Assembly (NCBI RefSeq): GCF_004011695.2
Contig: NC_082425.1
Location: forward strand, 558,001 to 622,000
Length of the DNA: 64,000 nucleotides
Reading direction: 5' to 3'
Source of the DNA: Ascochyta rabiei
Lineage: Eukaryota > Ascomycota > Dothideomycetes > Pleosporales > Didymellaceae
Part shown: piece by piece, positions 33,583-45,600 of the stretch
Layout: each line of letters starts with the position of its first letter
Position numbering within the stretch: the stretch's first letter is position 1
Position numbers and translations under genes: made by a program
The notes under the pieces: generated by a model
Told to the model about the DNA's origin: nothing
Database searches by the model: none
What the model saw: only the letters and a program-made list of their open reading frames with translations

Positions 33583-35225
33583 ATGATGATGCCCTCCGCC
33601 ACCTCTGCGTGGGGCCAGCCCATGCAGCCACCCGCGTACAACGCGGTTCAACCACGAACCACACTTCAGCCTGCATCTGCCTCAGTACGTTGCGACGGTC
33701 GCCAGAGAAATCTGTCTTGGGCTAACATGCTGCTCCAGCCCAGCTCGAATATTGCCACGAGCAAGCCGAAGAAGGTCGAGTGGCCCCCTGCCGTGCGCGA
33801 TTATGTTCGCCGTGCCTTCGACCCTGAAAGCGCCATCGTCGGCGTTTCGAGCTTAGAGATGCAAACAAAACTGAAAGAGACTATCAGCTATTACGCTGAA
33901 CGAAATATGCAAGAGACGATCGACTGGACCAAATACCCCCTGCCCCAGGAGCTTATCCAAGAGGAGCGCAGGAAAGCCGCATTGTTGTCACCCACTAATG
34001 GCTTTGCGAACGGTCTCTCTTCTCTTCAACTCAATGCTACAAACGGCCAAGCTAACTCATCCCCATCGACACTGAAGAAGCGCAAGTCACAAGACTCCGA
34101 CGACCTGCTTGCCCAGCAGAGTCAGGCAACCCTCCCACCCTGGCGTAGAACTAACCTAGAATCACGTATGACTTTTGCCGAGGGATCCAACGAGAAGCGC
34201 CAAAAGAAGAACGCCGCATCCGATGCCTCCAGTAAGTTAGAACAGGCGGAGCTGGAAAAGCGGCGACAACGGTTCAACCTGGGCAAAGCCGGCAACACCA
34301 AGACATCACCATGGGGCGCTTCAGCAAAAGACGAGGACGAGATGCCTACTGGCCCGGTCGTCGGAACCAACATGGCTCTTGAAAAGAGTTACTTCCGGCT
34401 GACTGCGCCGCCAAAGGCCGAGACTGTCCGACCTCTACATGTACTCGAAAAGACACTGGCTATGCTCACGAAGAAGTGGAAAGCCGACAAGAACTACAAC
34501 TACATCTGCAATCAGTTCAAGTCACTGCGTCAGGACCTCACTGTCCAGCACATCAAGAACGCCTTCACTGTAAAGGTGTACGAGATCCATGCCCGGATAT
34601 CGTTAGAGAAGGGGGACACGGGTGAGTATAACCAGTGCCAAACGCAACTGAAGGCACTGTACGCACAGAACCTTGGCGGTAATCCGGCTGAGTTCAAGGC
34701 CTATCGCATTCTTTACTTTGTATATACGTGCAATAAGACCGACATGAACGACATGTTGGCAGAATTAACCCCCACAGACAAGACACACGAATGGATCAAG
34801 CATGCTCTTGATGTTCGCTCAGCACTGGCTCTCGGCAACTATCACAAGTTCTTCCGACTGTACCTTCAAGCCCAAAACATGGGCGGTTACTTGATGGACA
34901 TGTTCATCGAGCGTGAGCGCCTCGCAGCTCTCGCTAACATGTCTAGAGCGTACGTTTCCGATGGAGTTTGCCTCGTGTTCACATGCTGACTTAGGACAGC
35001 TACATTAGTATCACCCTGCGCTTTCTAACTGACGAGCTCGGTTTCGACAACGATGAAGTATGCCGTGAATTTCTCGAGCTACATGGCGCGCAAAACATCA
35101 TCGAAGAGAAGTTTGACGAAAAGACGGGGAAGCAGTACCGAGTGAAGATCCGCGAAGCAGCAGCGCAGTTTGAGCAACTTCGTGCAGCTGCATTCAGCAA
35201 AGTAGACATCAAGGGCCAGATATGA
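33583..35225 (+). CDS. THP3: SAC3/GANP-domain protein, Thp3/LENG8-like
   Basis: Three exons, 33583-33684, 33739-34949 and 35000-35225 (introns 54 and 50 bp), give 512 residues. The N-terminal 250 residues are low-complexity with basic KKRKSQD and KRQKKN stretches that could act as nuclear signals. The SAC3/GANP helical-repeat domain follows (about 270-490), with LEKSYFRLTAPP, RPLHVLEKTL, KNYNYICNQFKSLRQDLTVQHI, FTVKVYEIHARISLEKGD and PAEFKAYRILYF. This is the signature of yeast Thp3 and human LENG8, which pair with a Csn12-type PCI protein in transcription and splicing-linked mRNA maturation. The second intron splits the RAYISITLRFL block. It is shared head to head with VPS36. Confidence 0.9.
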
Positions 35226-37099
35226 GATTCGGTTGCCGACGATGACGACAACCATGTTGCTCCTGCTACCGTTGGAGTCTTTTCGAGTCGCACACGCGTC
35301 CTCTCTCATTTTCCTTTTGATTCCTGCGCCTCACTCGCACGTCACTTTGGACCTGCCCAGCCAGGGCACTGTCTCAAACAGCCAGGTCCCGCCAACCCAT
35401 GTTTCCCGGCGTCTGTTGACTGGCACGCGGGGTGTCCGCTCATGCGTTGGATGCACAGAAGCTCCTAGTGATTCCACACGTTGGACGTCTCACAAGTTGG
35501 GTTCGCGAAAACCATATGATGTCTTCGGTTGTCGGCATTGTTGATTTTGCTCGAGATGCAGACGCAAAGGCAAAGACGCTGTTTGGAAGAAAGGCATACA
35601 AGAGGATTACAAGGGCTCAGAGATGGGAAGCTTTAAGACGTTATGCAATTCGTCTGGGCAGGACTGTGGAAGGTGACGCGAGGGACATTGTGTGGAGGTC
35701 TGCGCGGCAACGCGTCTGTGATGGCGATTGCTTGCGTGGACCGGTCAGAGGCGCCGGGGCAGGACTACAGGACCAGTGAGATGGACAGAGTGGGTCAGGA
35801 GAAGGTGATTGGCATGCAAGGGTTGGTGCAGGGCGTTTGGCGCTGGCCTAGCCAGCAGGAGGACCCGAAGGCGTTGGGAATAGTCTGCAATACATTGGTG
35901 TGCACAGGTCCTATTGAATTGCACCGCGCTTCGCAACGGCGACGGTGGCATTGTTGCTGTTGTACACGGGCAGGATTGGGCATCAGCCAGCTGCCATGCA
36001 TGCGGCGGGCGCAGCGATGTGTCAGATTCGGACCTTGCCAGGTGCCAGCATGCCCCCGCGCGAAGGGAGTGAAACAGCAGACAGGTGGAGCTCTTTGTGA
36101 AAATGCAATGCTCTGGAGGAGGGACCAGCTGTGACAGACGGATCGACGTGTAATGACATGATGACATGCATATCGATCAAGGCCAAGAGGGTGTTTCGAG
36201 TGCAGAGCAGCAGAGCACACGAGTGTGTTTGCCATGGTCGTCACGCCCCACCAAACGCCGATAGGAGAGGCTGTTAGCGCAGTTCAGCTGCACGCCGATG
36301 GCCCCGGATGCAGGTCCGTCTCCCGGCTCTGTCAAGGCGGCGTAGCCTTGCAGTAGTCTTTGGAGGGGGACGTCCCCACGACCTGGGCGAGATGCTGGCC
36401 TGGCCGGGCTCTTTGCATGTTGCTGGCGCTGCTGCTGCTGCTGCTGTTGCTGTCGTTTGCTGTTGTTGTTGTTGTTGTTGCTGTTGCTGTCGCTGGCCAC
36501 TGAGTGATGGTCCACCGAGTCCCGCGTTGATCTCCAGGGCCGCCTGCGACGACAAAGACCAGGTTGCTCACGGCCGTCACGCAGCGCCGTCGCCCATTCG
36601 CCCACTCGCCCAATCGCTCACTCGCGCCCAGTTCCATTTGCACTGCCCAAAACGCCGGGTTGCCAAGTGCGGTGACAGCCGGGATCCCATCGCAAGGCCG
36701 TGGCAGTGGAGCGCCCGCAGCGCCTGCTCATTTCTTGCTTCTGCCACTGCTGCTGTGATCGCCAAACGACGACATCTCGCCTTGGCCGCCGTTGGGCTCG
36801 ATACATACACGCACTCTACTGCAGACATACACCCCCCCCCTCGCCAGCTGCCTTGGGTCTCACGCCGCCACCGCCGCCCTCGCCCTCGCCGTCGCCGCTG
36901 CCGCTCACCAGGCGCACGACCGTTGTTCACGAGCCGCCGCTCATCTCACCACGCTCGCCCGTCCCCGCCAGTCCGCCAGTCCAGCCCGCGGGTCCCTTCT
37001 GGTCGCCCGCCCAAGTCCCGCCTTTCCTACGATCGCGGTGCAGTGCGCGCACATTGTGAACGTCCATCATCCCCGTGCCCTCCGCACTTGCTGCCCGCC
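35226..37099. other. Intergenic / long 5' region of BEM1
   Basis: About 1.9 kb with no domain-bearing frame. It becomes pyrimidine- and C-rich towards 37100, as expected for a fungal 5' leader. It contains the CTG/TTG repeat listed separately. Frames in it are repeat-driven (polyGln/Asn on the minus strand, polyVal/Cys on the plus). Confidence 0.45.
36428..36495. repeat. CTG/TTG trinucleotide repeat
   Basis: An imperfect run of GCTGCTG...GTTGTTG...GTTGCTG over about 68 bp. It lies some 0.6 kb upstream of the BEM1 start, in non-coding sequence as far as I can tell. Confidence 0.85.
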
Positions 37100-39228
37100 A
37101 TGAAGGTACGCTGCCCCGCCGCCAGCACAACGCGCTCGAGCCGCAGTCTTGGTTGTGTGCGCATGCGCTAACATGATGTGCGCAGTTCCGCCGGTCCATG
37201 AAAGGAGACAAGGATGCCCACCGCCCGCACCATATTTCCATTCCAGCCAAGGATGCCATAGCCATCGTGCCGCCCAAGAAGGTGCGTAACCCTCGCAACT
37301 CTCTCTGCCCTGCCCTGCCTTGGCCTGCCTTGCCCTTCCTTTCACTTTGCCGCGACCCAGCCGGCTGCCTCGCACGCACGCTCTCTTGCACGCTCTCTTG
37401 CACGCCCCATCCCGGTTTCCCAAATAGGCAGCACGCGCGCGAAGCTAACCGGCGATCCAATCTCACAGGTCATAAAAGCCCGCTACGACTACAGGGCCAC
37501 CGACCCGAACCAGCTCAGCTTCTCCCAGGGCGACTTTCTCCACGTCGTCAACCGCGAGAACGACCCGGACTGGTACGAAGCCTGCAATCCCCTGCACGGC
37601 TCTCGCGGCCTTGTCCCTGTCTCGTACTTTGAGGGCGTAGGAAAGACTGTGCGCGACAGCGCTGGCTCTGCACCCCGTCAATCCGCGCAAACCCAACCAC
37701 ACGACTCCGGCTACCAAGAGCCGCTGCGAGGCATCGGCAGCCCCAATCCCCCGAACACTGCAGGCATGATGCAGAACATGATGAGTCAGCAAATGCGCAT
37801 GTCGCAGTCTGGCAAGACAGGGGCCATGGTCTACGGCATCGTCATATACGATTTCAAGGCCGAGAGGCCCGACGAGCTGGATGCAAAAGAGGGCGAGGCT
37901 ATCATTGTCATCGCACAGTCAAATCCAGAGTGGTTCGTCGCGAAACCCATAACACGACTTGGAGGGCCTGGTCTGATTCCAGTGTCGTTCATCGAGATCC
38001 GCGACATGACCACCGGCCAAGCAGTACCAGACGCCCAACAGGCTGTGTCTGCGGCAGGCGTACCCAAGGTGGAGGAATGGAAGAAGATGGCGGCAGACTA
38101 CAAGAACGGTAGCATACCGCTCGGTAAGCTCGAGACAAACTCGCAGCAGTCGTTGCAGGCTGGCATGGAGCGCATGAGTCTAGGTGGAAGAAGCCAGACA
38201 CAAGGCAGGAATGGCTCGGTAAGTCAGCATGCTCCGCAACCTCTCCTACACGTCTAATCGCCTCTCAGGTTTCCCACTCACGCTCTGGATCGGTTGCTAT
38301 GCAGGGAGGTCAGAGTCGCTCCGACCAGCTGTTCGCCCCTTACAAAGCCTGCGTGCCGCGTTACTGTTTTGCTGACGACATCTTCTGGTTCATCATTGAA
38401 TGTCAAATGGAAGATGGCAGCCATTGGGAACTACAGCGATTGTACCAGGACTTTTACGACTTGCAGATTCAGCTCATTGCAACATATCCTGTGGAAGCTG
38501 GCACCAGTGGTCAGGGAGAGCGCACACTGCCCTTCATGCCTGGGCCTGTGACCTACGTCACCGACAACATTTCGAACGGCCGTCGAGCGAATCTCGACGA
38601 ATACATCAAGAACCTACTCAAGCTTGGACAGCACATTACGCACGGCCAGCTGGTCAAGGGTTTCTTTGCGCCAAGACAGGGTGACTACGAGATCGACCCG
38701 GACATTCAGGCCCAGGATGACTACAGGTTGTCACAGCAGTCTGGACAATCTTCCAACCATTCACATGGTGGATCAACAAGCAGACAATCATCTGCAGACC
38801 AGCTGCAGGCCACTACACCAGTGACCCCGTATTCGACAGGCTCGTATGGCGCTCACCAGCGCGGTCAGTCCTCAGCCTCGCAGGCATACTCGTCATCGCT
38901 CAATCCTCCACCGATGAACCACCAGCATTCTTCCGCTTCAACCGCAACGAACACGGGCACATCATCAGCTCTCAAGATCAAGGTCTGGTTTGAGGAGGAC
39001 AACTGCGTCGTCATTCGCATGCCAGTATCTCTTCGCTTCGCCGACCTGTACAACAAACTCAGGGAAAGGAGACGATTAGAGAGGCCTGATGAACGTGACG
39101 AGGATTTGATTGTTGAGTACCGTGACGAGATGGAGGGTACCTTTTTCCCTATCGAGAACGACGAAGACCTGCAAATTGCGGTCGAGAGGAACCCGAAGCT
39201 GACTCTTAGCGTTACAACGGCGAGGTAA
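37100..39228 (+). CDS. BEM1: Polarity scaffold Bem1/Scd2 (SH3-SH3-PX-PB1)
   Basis: Four exons: 37100-37105, 37186-37281, 37469-38218 and 38269-39228, giving 603 residues. The first coding exon is only ATGAAG, and the second intron is 187 bp. The introns preceding exons 2 and 3 carry GCTAAC branch sites. SH3-1 (about 35-95) has KARYDYRATDPNQLSFSQGD; SH3-2 (about 155-215) has YGIVIYDFKAERPDELDAKEG. The PX domain (about 305-420) has RYCFADDIFWFIIECQ and LQRLYQDFYDLQ. A Ser/Gln-rich linker leads to a C-terminal PB1 domain (about 523-600) with the acidic EYRDEMEGTFFPIENDEDL motif that pairs with Cdc24. The protein links Cdc42, its exchange factor and PAK kinase at growth sites. Domain order and length match Bem1 orthologues. 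Confidence 0.95.
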
Positions 39229-40420
39229 TAGTTGTGAGGTGCTTCTGGGATTTCGTTTTTCACTTCTTTCGGTGCCGCTATTTCGGCAATCTCCTTTTAC
39301 TTGTTTGTGAGCTTCGCGATCGATACCTCTGTGCTTTGGGGCGTTTCTTGCACATTATGGGAAGGCGTTGAGTGGAGTACACAGGCGTTGCGGCTGCATG
39401 ATTCCCACCTGTCGGTCTCGGATGCTCAGATTATTATCATCTGGGTGGTTGCGTGCATAGCTTGGTTGGTCCACGTTCTCCATGAAAATACGGCTTGGAT
39501 GACGGGCTTATGTAGATGGGTGCTCGGCGTAAGCGCAACTGAGGAGATGGAGAGAAATGGATGGATGAGGCGAGAGACTTATGTGCAATCCGTGATGTTC
39601 ATGTGATGTGTTATTGAATCTCAATTGGGGAAGCTTGGTGTCAAAGGCCAACCCTTGGTCTACACGTCGATTTCTTGAATACGGGCGGCTCCAACTTGTC
39701 ATCCTGGCGCTCTCCTCCTTTGGATAGTGGCCATCTGCATTGACTTCTCACATTCCAGACAGCCCACGAGGAAAGCCACAACGGTGTACAGTATCCTCTT
39801 CTGAAAAGCAAGGACGGTCAGCTCGTGACTGGTCCGCTGGGCGTCGTCTGACACGATCTACTGCTCTCTCGCTCAGCTAACTGTGCTGTCAGAACACAAC
39901 TCTCGCGATGTTTCTAGCACGCAAATGCGACGTCGTTTAGAGTTCAGGGTCCACCGGCTCATACGCCGCACGTTGCACCACGACTGCAGATCTGAGGGCG
40001 ACGATGCCGCCTTACCGGTACCGCTTCGGACAGACCTCGGTGATTGCGGAGCTTCGAGTTCGAGTTCGAGTGAGCATCAGCGACAGAGGGTCACGCTCAC
40101 CATCACTCACACTCAGCTCAACGTTGACGCGCGCCTTTTGACTGACGTTATCCATCGCGCTTGCCTCCCGGTCACCGCCCACCGCCCTGCCCCGCACATG
40201 ATATAACACCCTAGGAAGTAGCAAGCAAAGCTCCACGGTGGCTACCTCACGCCTGACCAAGCTCTTCCTTGCGTCCGTTGTCCTCTTCATCTCACTAACC
40301 GCCATCCTGTCTTCACTTCGAATTGCTGGGCGCACCCCCTCTATCCTGCACAATCTCAGGCCAGGACCCCTCCGCAATCCGCTCTACACACAACCGTACC
40401 GCCCCCTCACCAACTCCACC
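39229..40420. other. Intergenic; last 180 bp encode an open hydrophobic extension
   Basis: Between BEM1 and the M3 peptidase. Positions about 40199-40420 are open in the peptidase frame but lack an ATG (see findings). No other gene is seen. Confidence 0.45.
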
Positions 40421-42647
40421 ATGGCGCCCTCGCAATACAAGAAACCCCCGCAGCTACCGCCCAAGTTCACCGCTACCAAACAGAGCTTGCTCGACGACAC
40501 GAAGAGGCTGATCGAGAGGTCGCGAGGCGTACAGGATGCTGTTGTGAAGGCTGGAGATGCAACCTTTGCAAAGGCCATCCTGCCCATTGCCCACGATGAC
40601 AACAAGATGGCCATTGAGTCGCACATCATTGGCTTCTACAACGCTGTTTCCACTAGCAAGGAGCTGCGAGATGCGTCCAGCGAGGCAGAGCAGCTGCTCG
40701 ACGACTTTGGCATCGAGTCATCCATGCGCGAGGATGTCTTCCAGCTGGTCGACAAGGTACTGAAGGCAAAGGAGCAGCTGGACCCAGAGTCGCAACGCCT
40801 GCTGGAGAAGGACCACAAGTCATTCATCAGAAACGGTCTGAACATTCCTGCGGGCGAGAAGCGCGACAGGTTCAAGGCAATCAAGCAGCGCCTCAGCACT
40901 ATTGGCATTCAGTTCTCGAAGAACCTGAACGAGGAGAATGGTGGACTGTGGTTCACACCCGACGAGCTGCATGGTGTACCGGACGACGTCTTGTCCGGCC
41001 TGAAGAAGGGCGAGGGTGAGAATGAAGGCAAGATCTGGCTCACCTTCAAGTATCCCGACCTTTTCCCGACTCTGAAGTACGCCACCAATGCCGAGACACG
41101 AAAGAAAGTCTTTGTTGAGAACGAGAACAAGTGCAACCAGAACGTCGAACTGTTCCGCGAGGCCATCCTTCTCCGTGACGAGGCCGCTCGCATTCTCGGA
41201 TACAAGAACCACGCCGAGTTCAGGATAGAGGACAAGATGGCGAAGACACCCAAGACAGTCGACGACTTCCTCGGCGACTTGCGTACACGCCTTGCACCAG
41301 GTGGCAAGAAGGAGATCGAAGCCCTGATGGAGTTCAAGAAGAACGATGTCAAGGAGCAGGGTCTTCATGGTGAATTGGCAGAGAAATATTACCTCTGGGA
41401 TCACAGGTACTACGATCGCTTGATGCTGGAGAAGGATTTCCAGCTTGATCACCAGGTCATTGCCGAATACTTCCCGCTCCAGACCACCATCCAAGGTATG
41501 CTGAAGATTTTCGAGGAGCTCTTTGGCCTTGTCTTTGTCGAGATTATCGGCGAGGAGAGGACAGCTCTGGCAGATGGTGGTAAGGCAGAGGACATCGTTT
41601 GGCACCCGGAAGTCCAGGTTTTCAGCGTGTGGGACGACGAGGGCGAAGGTGCTGGCTTCGTTGGTTACCTCTACCTCGATCTCTTCCCCCGCGACGGCAA
41701 GTACGGACACGCTGCCAACTTCAACTTGCAGCCCGGTTACATAGATGAGGACGGCAAACGACGCTACCCCGCCACTGCGTTGGTCTGCAATTTCTCGAAG
41801 CCGACACCGAAGAAGCCTTCGCTCCTGAAGCACGATGAAGTCGTCACTTTGTTCCATGAGCTCGGTCACGGTATCCACGATCTGGTCTCTCGAACAACCT
41901 ACTCCCGCTTCCACGGCACCAACACAGTTCGCGACTTCGTCGAAGCCCCATCGCAGATGCTGGAGAACTGGTGCTGGACGCCATCTCAGCTGCGCTCCCT
42001 GTCGTACCACTACTCTCATCTCTCACCCGAGTACGAGCAGGCCTACCTCGAGTCGTCTGGTACCGACAAGAAGCCCTCTGACGAGCGCATCCCCAACTCT
42101 CTCATTAGCAAGCTCATCAACACCAAGCATGTCAACGACGCTCTGTTCAACTTGAGACAACTGCACTTCGGTACCTTCGACATGACCATACACGAGCCCA
42201 GCAGCCATGAGGAGATCGAGAAGCTAGACATCACACAGCTCTACAACAGCCTCCGCCAGGAGATTTCGCAGCTTGACGGCCCGGAGGCCCTTAGCGGGGA
42301 GAAGAAGGGCGATTGGCACTGGGGCAACGGGCAGGCTACTTTCGGTCACTTGATCGGCGGGTACGATGCTGGGTAAGTCACTTTGAACGAACAAACAACC
42401 GACGTGTGTGTTTATTGTATTGACCATTTGCAGTTACTACGGCTACCTCTCTTCTCAGGTGTATTCCACAGACATGTTCTACTCGGTCTTCAAGGCTGAT
42501 CCAATGAATGCAAAGGAAGGAAGGAGGTACAGGCACACGGTGCTTGAGCGCGGTGGATCGAAGGAGGAGATGGACATCCTCGAGGAATTCTTGGGCAGGA
42601 AACCGAGCACCGAGGCTTTCTACAAGGAGCTTGGCATTTCGAAGTAG
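40421..42647 (+). CDS. PRD1: M3-family metallopeptidase (saccharolysin/thimet oligopeptidase type)
   Basis: Two exons, 40421-42372 and 42434-42647 (61-bp intron), give 721 residues from ATG 40421, which has the strong context CCACCATGG. The zinc site FHELGHGIHDL gives His479-Glu480...His483, with the third ligand Glu508 in FVEAPSQMLENW. Other family blocks are LWDHRYYDRLM, YLDLFPRDGKYGHAANF and the C-terminal HWGNGQATFGHLIGGYDAGYYGYL, which the intron splits. Length and motifs match yeast Prd1, which degrades short peptides in the cytosol and mitochondrial intermembrane space. The reading frame stays open about 220 bp upstream and encodes a hydrophobic segment (LFLASVVLFISLTAIL) without any ATG, so a non-AUG-initiated, targeted form is possible. 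Confidence 0.93.
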
Positions 42648-45600
42648 ACGGTCTTTTGTGATGCTTAGTAGTAGCATAGCGAGTGAATGAGAACATGCCA
42701 TCTTCTCTTTCCTGCCAAGTTTGCCACAACCATCGTCTTCGGCGATTTTAATCCTGACCTTGATATTTAATTTCGGTTTGGTGATGCCGAACGATTCAAA
42801 CAATGAGCCTGAAGGCGTCGGTCAGTCATACCATCTCAACACAAAACGACACAAAGCCTAGCACTGCACGGGTTAAGCAAGAGCAATACGACGGGCCACC
42901 TGATCTCATCCAGCACTAACCCTCAATCAGTCACGATCAAATCAACAAAGCAACCATCCAGCATCCCTCTCTCTCTCTCTCTCACACACACACAGCCAAA
43001 CCTCGGATGCAGAGAGCGAAAGCAAGCCAGAAAGCTGGGAGATCTACAGACCGCATCGAAAAGATGGTCACGTCGGGATGTGACTTCGCGTGACTGTTTA
43101 CGCACGGCACTCACCGTCTCTGCGCTCTGCCGCGCGGGGATGAGACTCTTGATGGGAACCGGAAAGCGGGGAGTGATTGATTTGCGCCCCGGGTGGAGAT
43201 GGTGGGTGAGTGGGTAGTCTGCTGTACGAAAGGGAGGGAGGGAGGGATGCGAGACTGTGTCGTTGCTACGCTGGTGCTGGGGCGTGTTTTCCTGGCCGGA
43301 CTGGATGGTGGGATTGGGTTGGGTTGGGTTGGAGGGTCGGAGTCGGCTTGTTGCTCGCTGTGTAGCTAGCTGGGTGATTGGCGTTCTTGTATCGGGGGGT
43401 TTCTTTCGCGCGCGAGAGCGTGGCGGGGCTTGGGGATGCGTGTGGTGCTTGTCTGGGTTTGTGGCGGGGGGCGGTCGGTTTGGGAGGCGCTGGGGGAGCT
43501 GTGATGGAGTTGTCGCGGGAATACTAGTCGGTTCTCTCAAGTCTAATGCCGTTGTGCTAGTAGCCTCGGACTGGTACGAGCTGTTCTTTTTGCCATCCCG
43601 TCGATTTTGATACGCGTGTATCCTTATATCTCTTTAGCGGGACTGGATGGTTTGTAGCGCCTGAGGCTTGCCGTTGGGACAGGCGAGCTGAATTGCGATG
43701 CAAAACGGGATGAGGGTGAGATTATTGGGAGAGGGAGATGAGAGGTGAAATGGTAGAAGTTGACTTGGGATTTTTTCCATTAACGCGATAGATGTGAAAG
43801 AGGTAATCAGTAAAGTCTTGGAGTAACTGTTATACTGTGAAGTTGAAGGCCGATGACCGACAGTGAGGATTTAGTTCTCCTGAGCCTTGGAGGATAGCAA
43901 GATTTGGAGATACAAGCAATGAAAGAGTGATGGATCTATTCCGACACTTTGTCAACGATTATGTCTTTCCTACTTTATCCGTACTGATGCCCAAAGGCCG
44001 TTCTAATCCTTGACGCAAATGCTACTCAAAAAGTTGTGGTGTGTAAAGAGCTCACAGCATATGCGACAGCGACTGGAAAGTGACATTATTGTAGCAGATT
44101 GAAAACCAAAAAGACGGTCTGACTGTCTTGACATGTGAGGTGATTCACAAGTTAGTGACTCACTACCAGGAGCCGGACTGTAGCGTGTGTTCAACATTGC
44201 ACTGTATCAGACGCAGAGCTTACAGAGATTGGCAACGTGCTGCATGTCACGATGCCGCAGGTACTCACCAGGGCCGTCAAGGCCGAGCGAGCTATCCGAG
44301 AATTGAACAACCCACGACAATTCACCCAAGGTTGAGGTGAGGGTAACTGCATCAGCACAGGAGAGGGAAGTTGAAAGCTCACAGCATAGTCAAATAGCAG
44401 AGGCAGGCTGGAGACCCTGAAAGCACAATCCACAGAGCCTGTCCCCTGTCCACGTACAAGAACGGGGGCGCCCGCTGGTGATCGGTAGCCTGATTGCACT
44501 ACGCCTGCCACCTGCCCGTCAGATTTCCCCGATTTTCAGGGGCTGTGCTCATGCCGAATCTCCCGGTTCTGTAGTCTGCTCGAGTAGATCACTACCCTAT
44601 CGTGATCATGATGGCGGCTACCAGCCACTTAACATGCAATGATGCGGTGGATCTGAGCTCTGGAAAGCTACAATAGCACGCGAATCAGGGTCATGCGGTG
44701 ATCAAGATGTGGCAATCGGCTGATCGAAATAGAGTAGGTAGATCCCACGAGTTTCGACACACATAGGTAGGCAATATGTTTTGTTCTAGTCCGACATGGT
44801 AGGCGATGCTTGCTCGTATGGTTAGATCCGTAGGGCCATGACAAGAACAGTGTGATTGCTAAGACGATCCTCAGCCCAGATGAACTACGTAACGATAATG
44901 GAGATTGAGAGCGATGTAGTCACATGAGGGCCACACCTGGACGAAAATAGCACCTGGGGAAGGTCAGACTGGATGGCTGCTCCGGCGGACCAGCACCCAA
45001 ACATGTTGAGACGACTAGTCCAGGCAGAAGAGGTCACTTGATAGCGATCAGGATGACTGATGTCTTGTTCTGGAAGCTCGATTCGGAAAGAGAACGAGCA
45101 GGAGGCTGTGGGAAGCTAGCGCCCTGTCTGTAGAGGCATCGCCGCCGTCTTAGACTGACTGTTCAGCCAGCACACGACATGAGGGGATTACGACGACCAA
45201 CGCATGGACCTAGTCGCGCCGGAATTTGTGCCTCGATGACACAAAGCACAGAGAACCTGCAGCTCCCAGGGGCAGCGTCCATTGAGGTGCACGTCTGGAT
45301 GAACGCTTGTATGACACTGCTGGCTGTGATGATTGGACGTCAAGCTTTGGATACCGGTATTCTGGTGAATGTGTTAAAGGTCGCATGAGCAGTCGCGCTG
45401 GATGAGGTGAGAATCAGTCGCTGAACGCCCGCCTAGTCGAAAGCGCCCAAGCATTTTGATCGAAGCAGGGAAACGAGCTATCAAACTGTCACGACAATGA
45501 CATGTCGCAGCACCGTGGCGTTTTTCGTTTGCCTGCTCTGGGATTTCACCCTCCAAGTTTGCGACGCGCAATGGAATGATAGGCTGGCTCATCTTGCGGT

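Noticed and set aside
40820..42019. 399-codon minus-strand frame opposite the M3 peptidase
   Set aside because: Antisense shadow of a strongly conserved coding exon.
43310..43335. GGGTT tandem repeats as an interstitial telomere
   Set aside because: The unit is GGGTT, not TTAGGG, and there are only three units.
43257..43610. 117-codon frame rich in Gly, Trp and Arg
   Set aside because: Driven by G-rich simple sequence (GGGTT repeats); no coding evidence.
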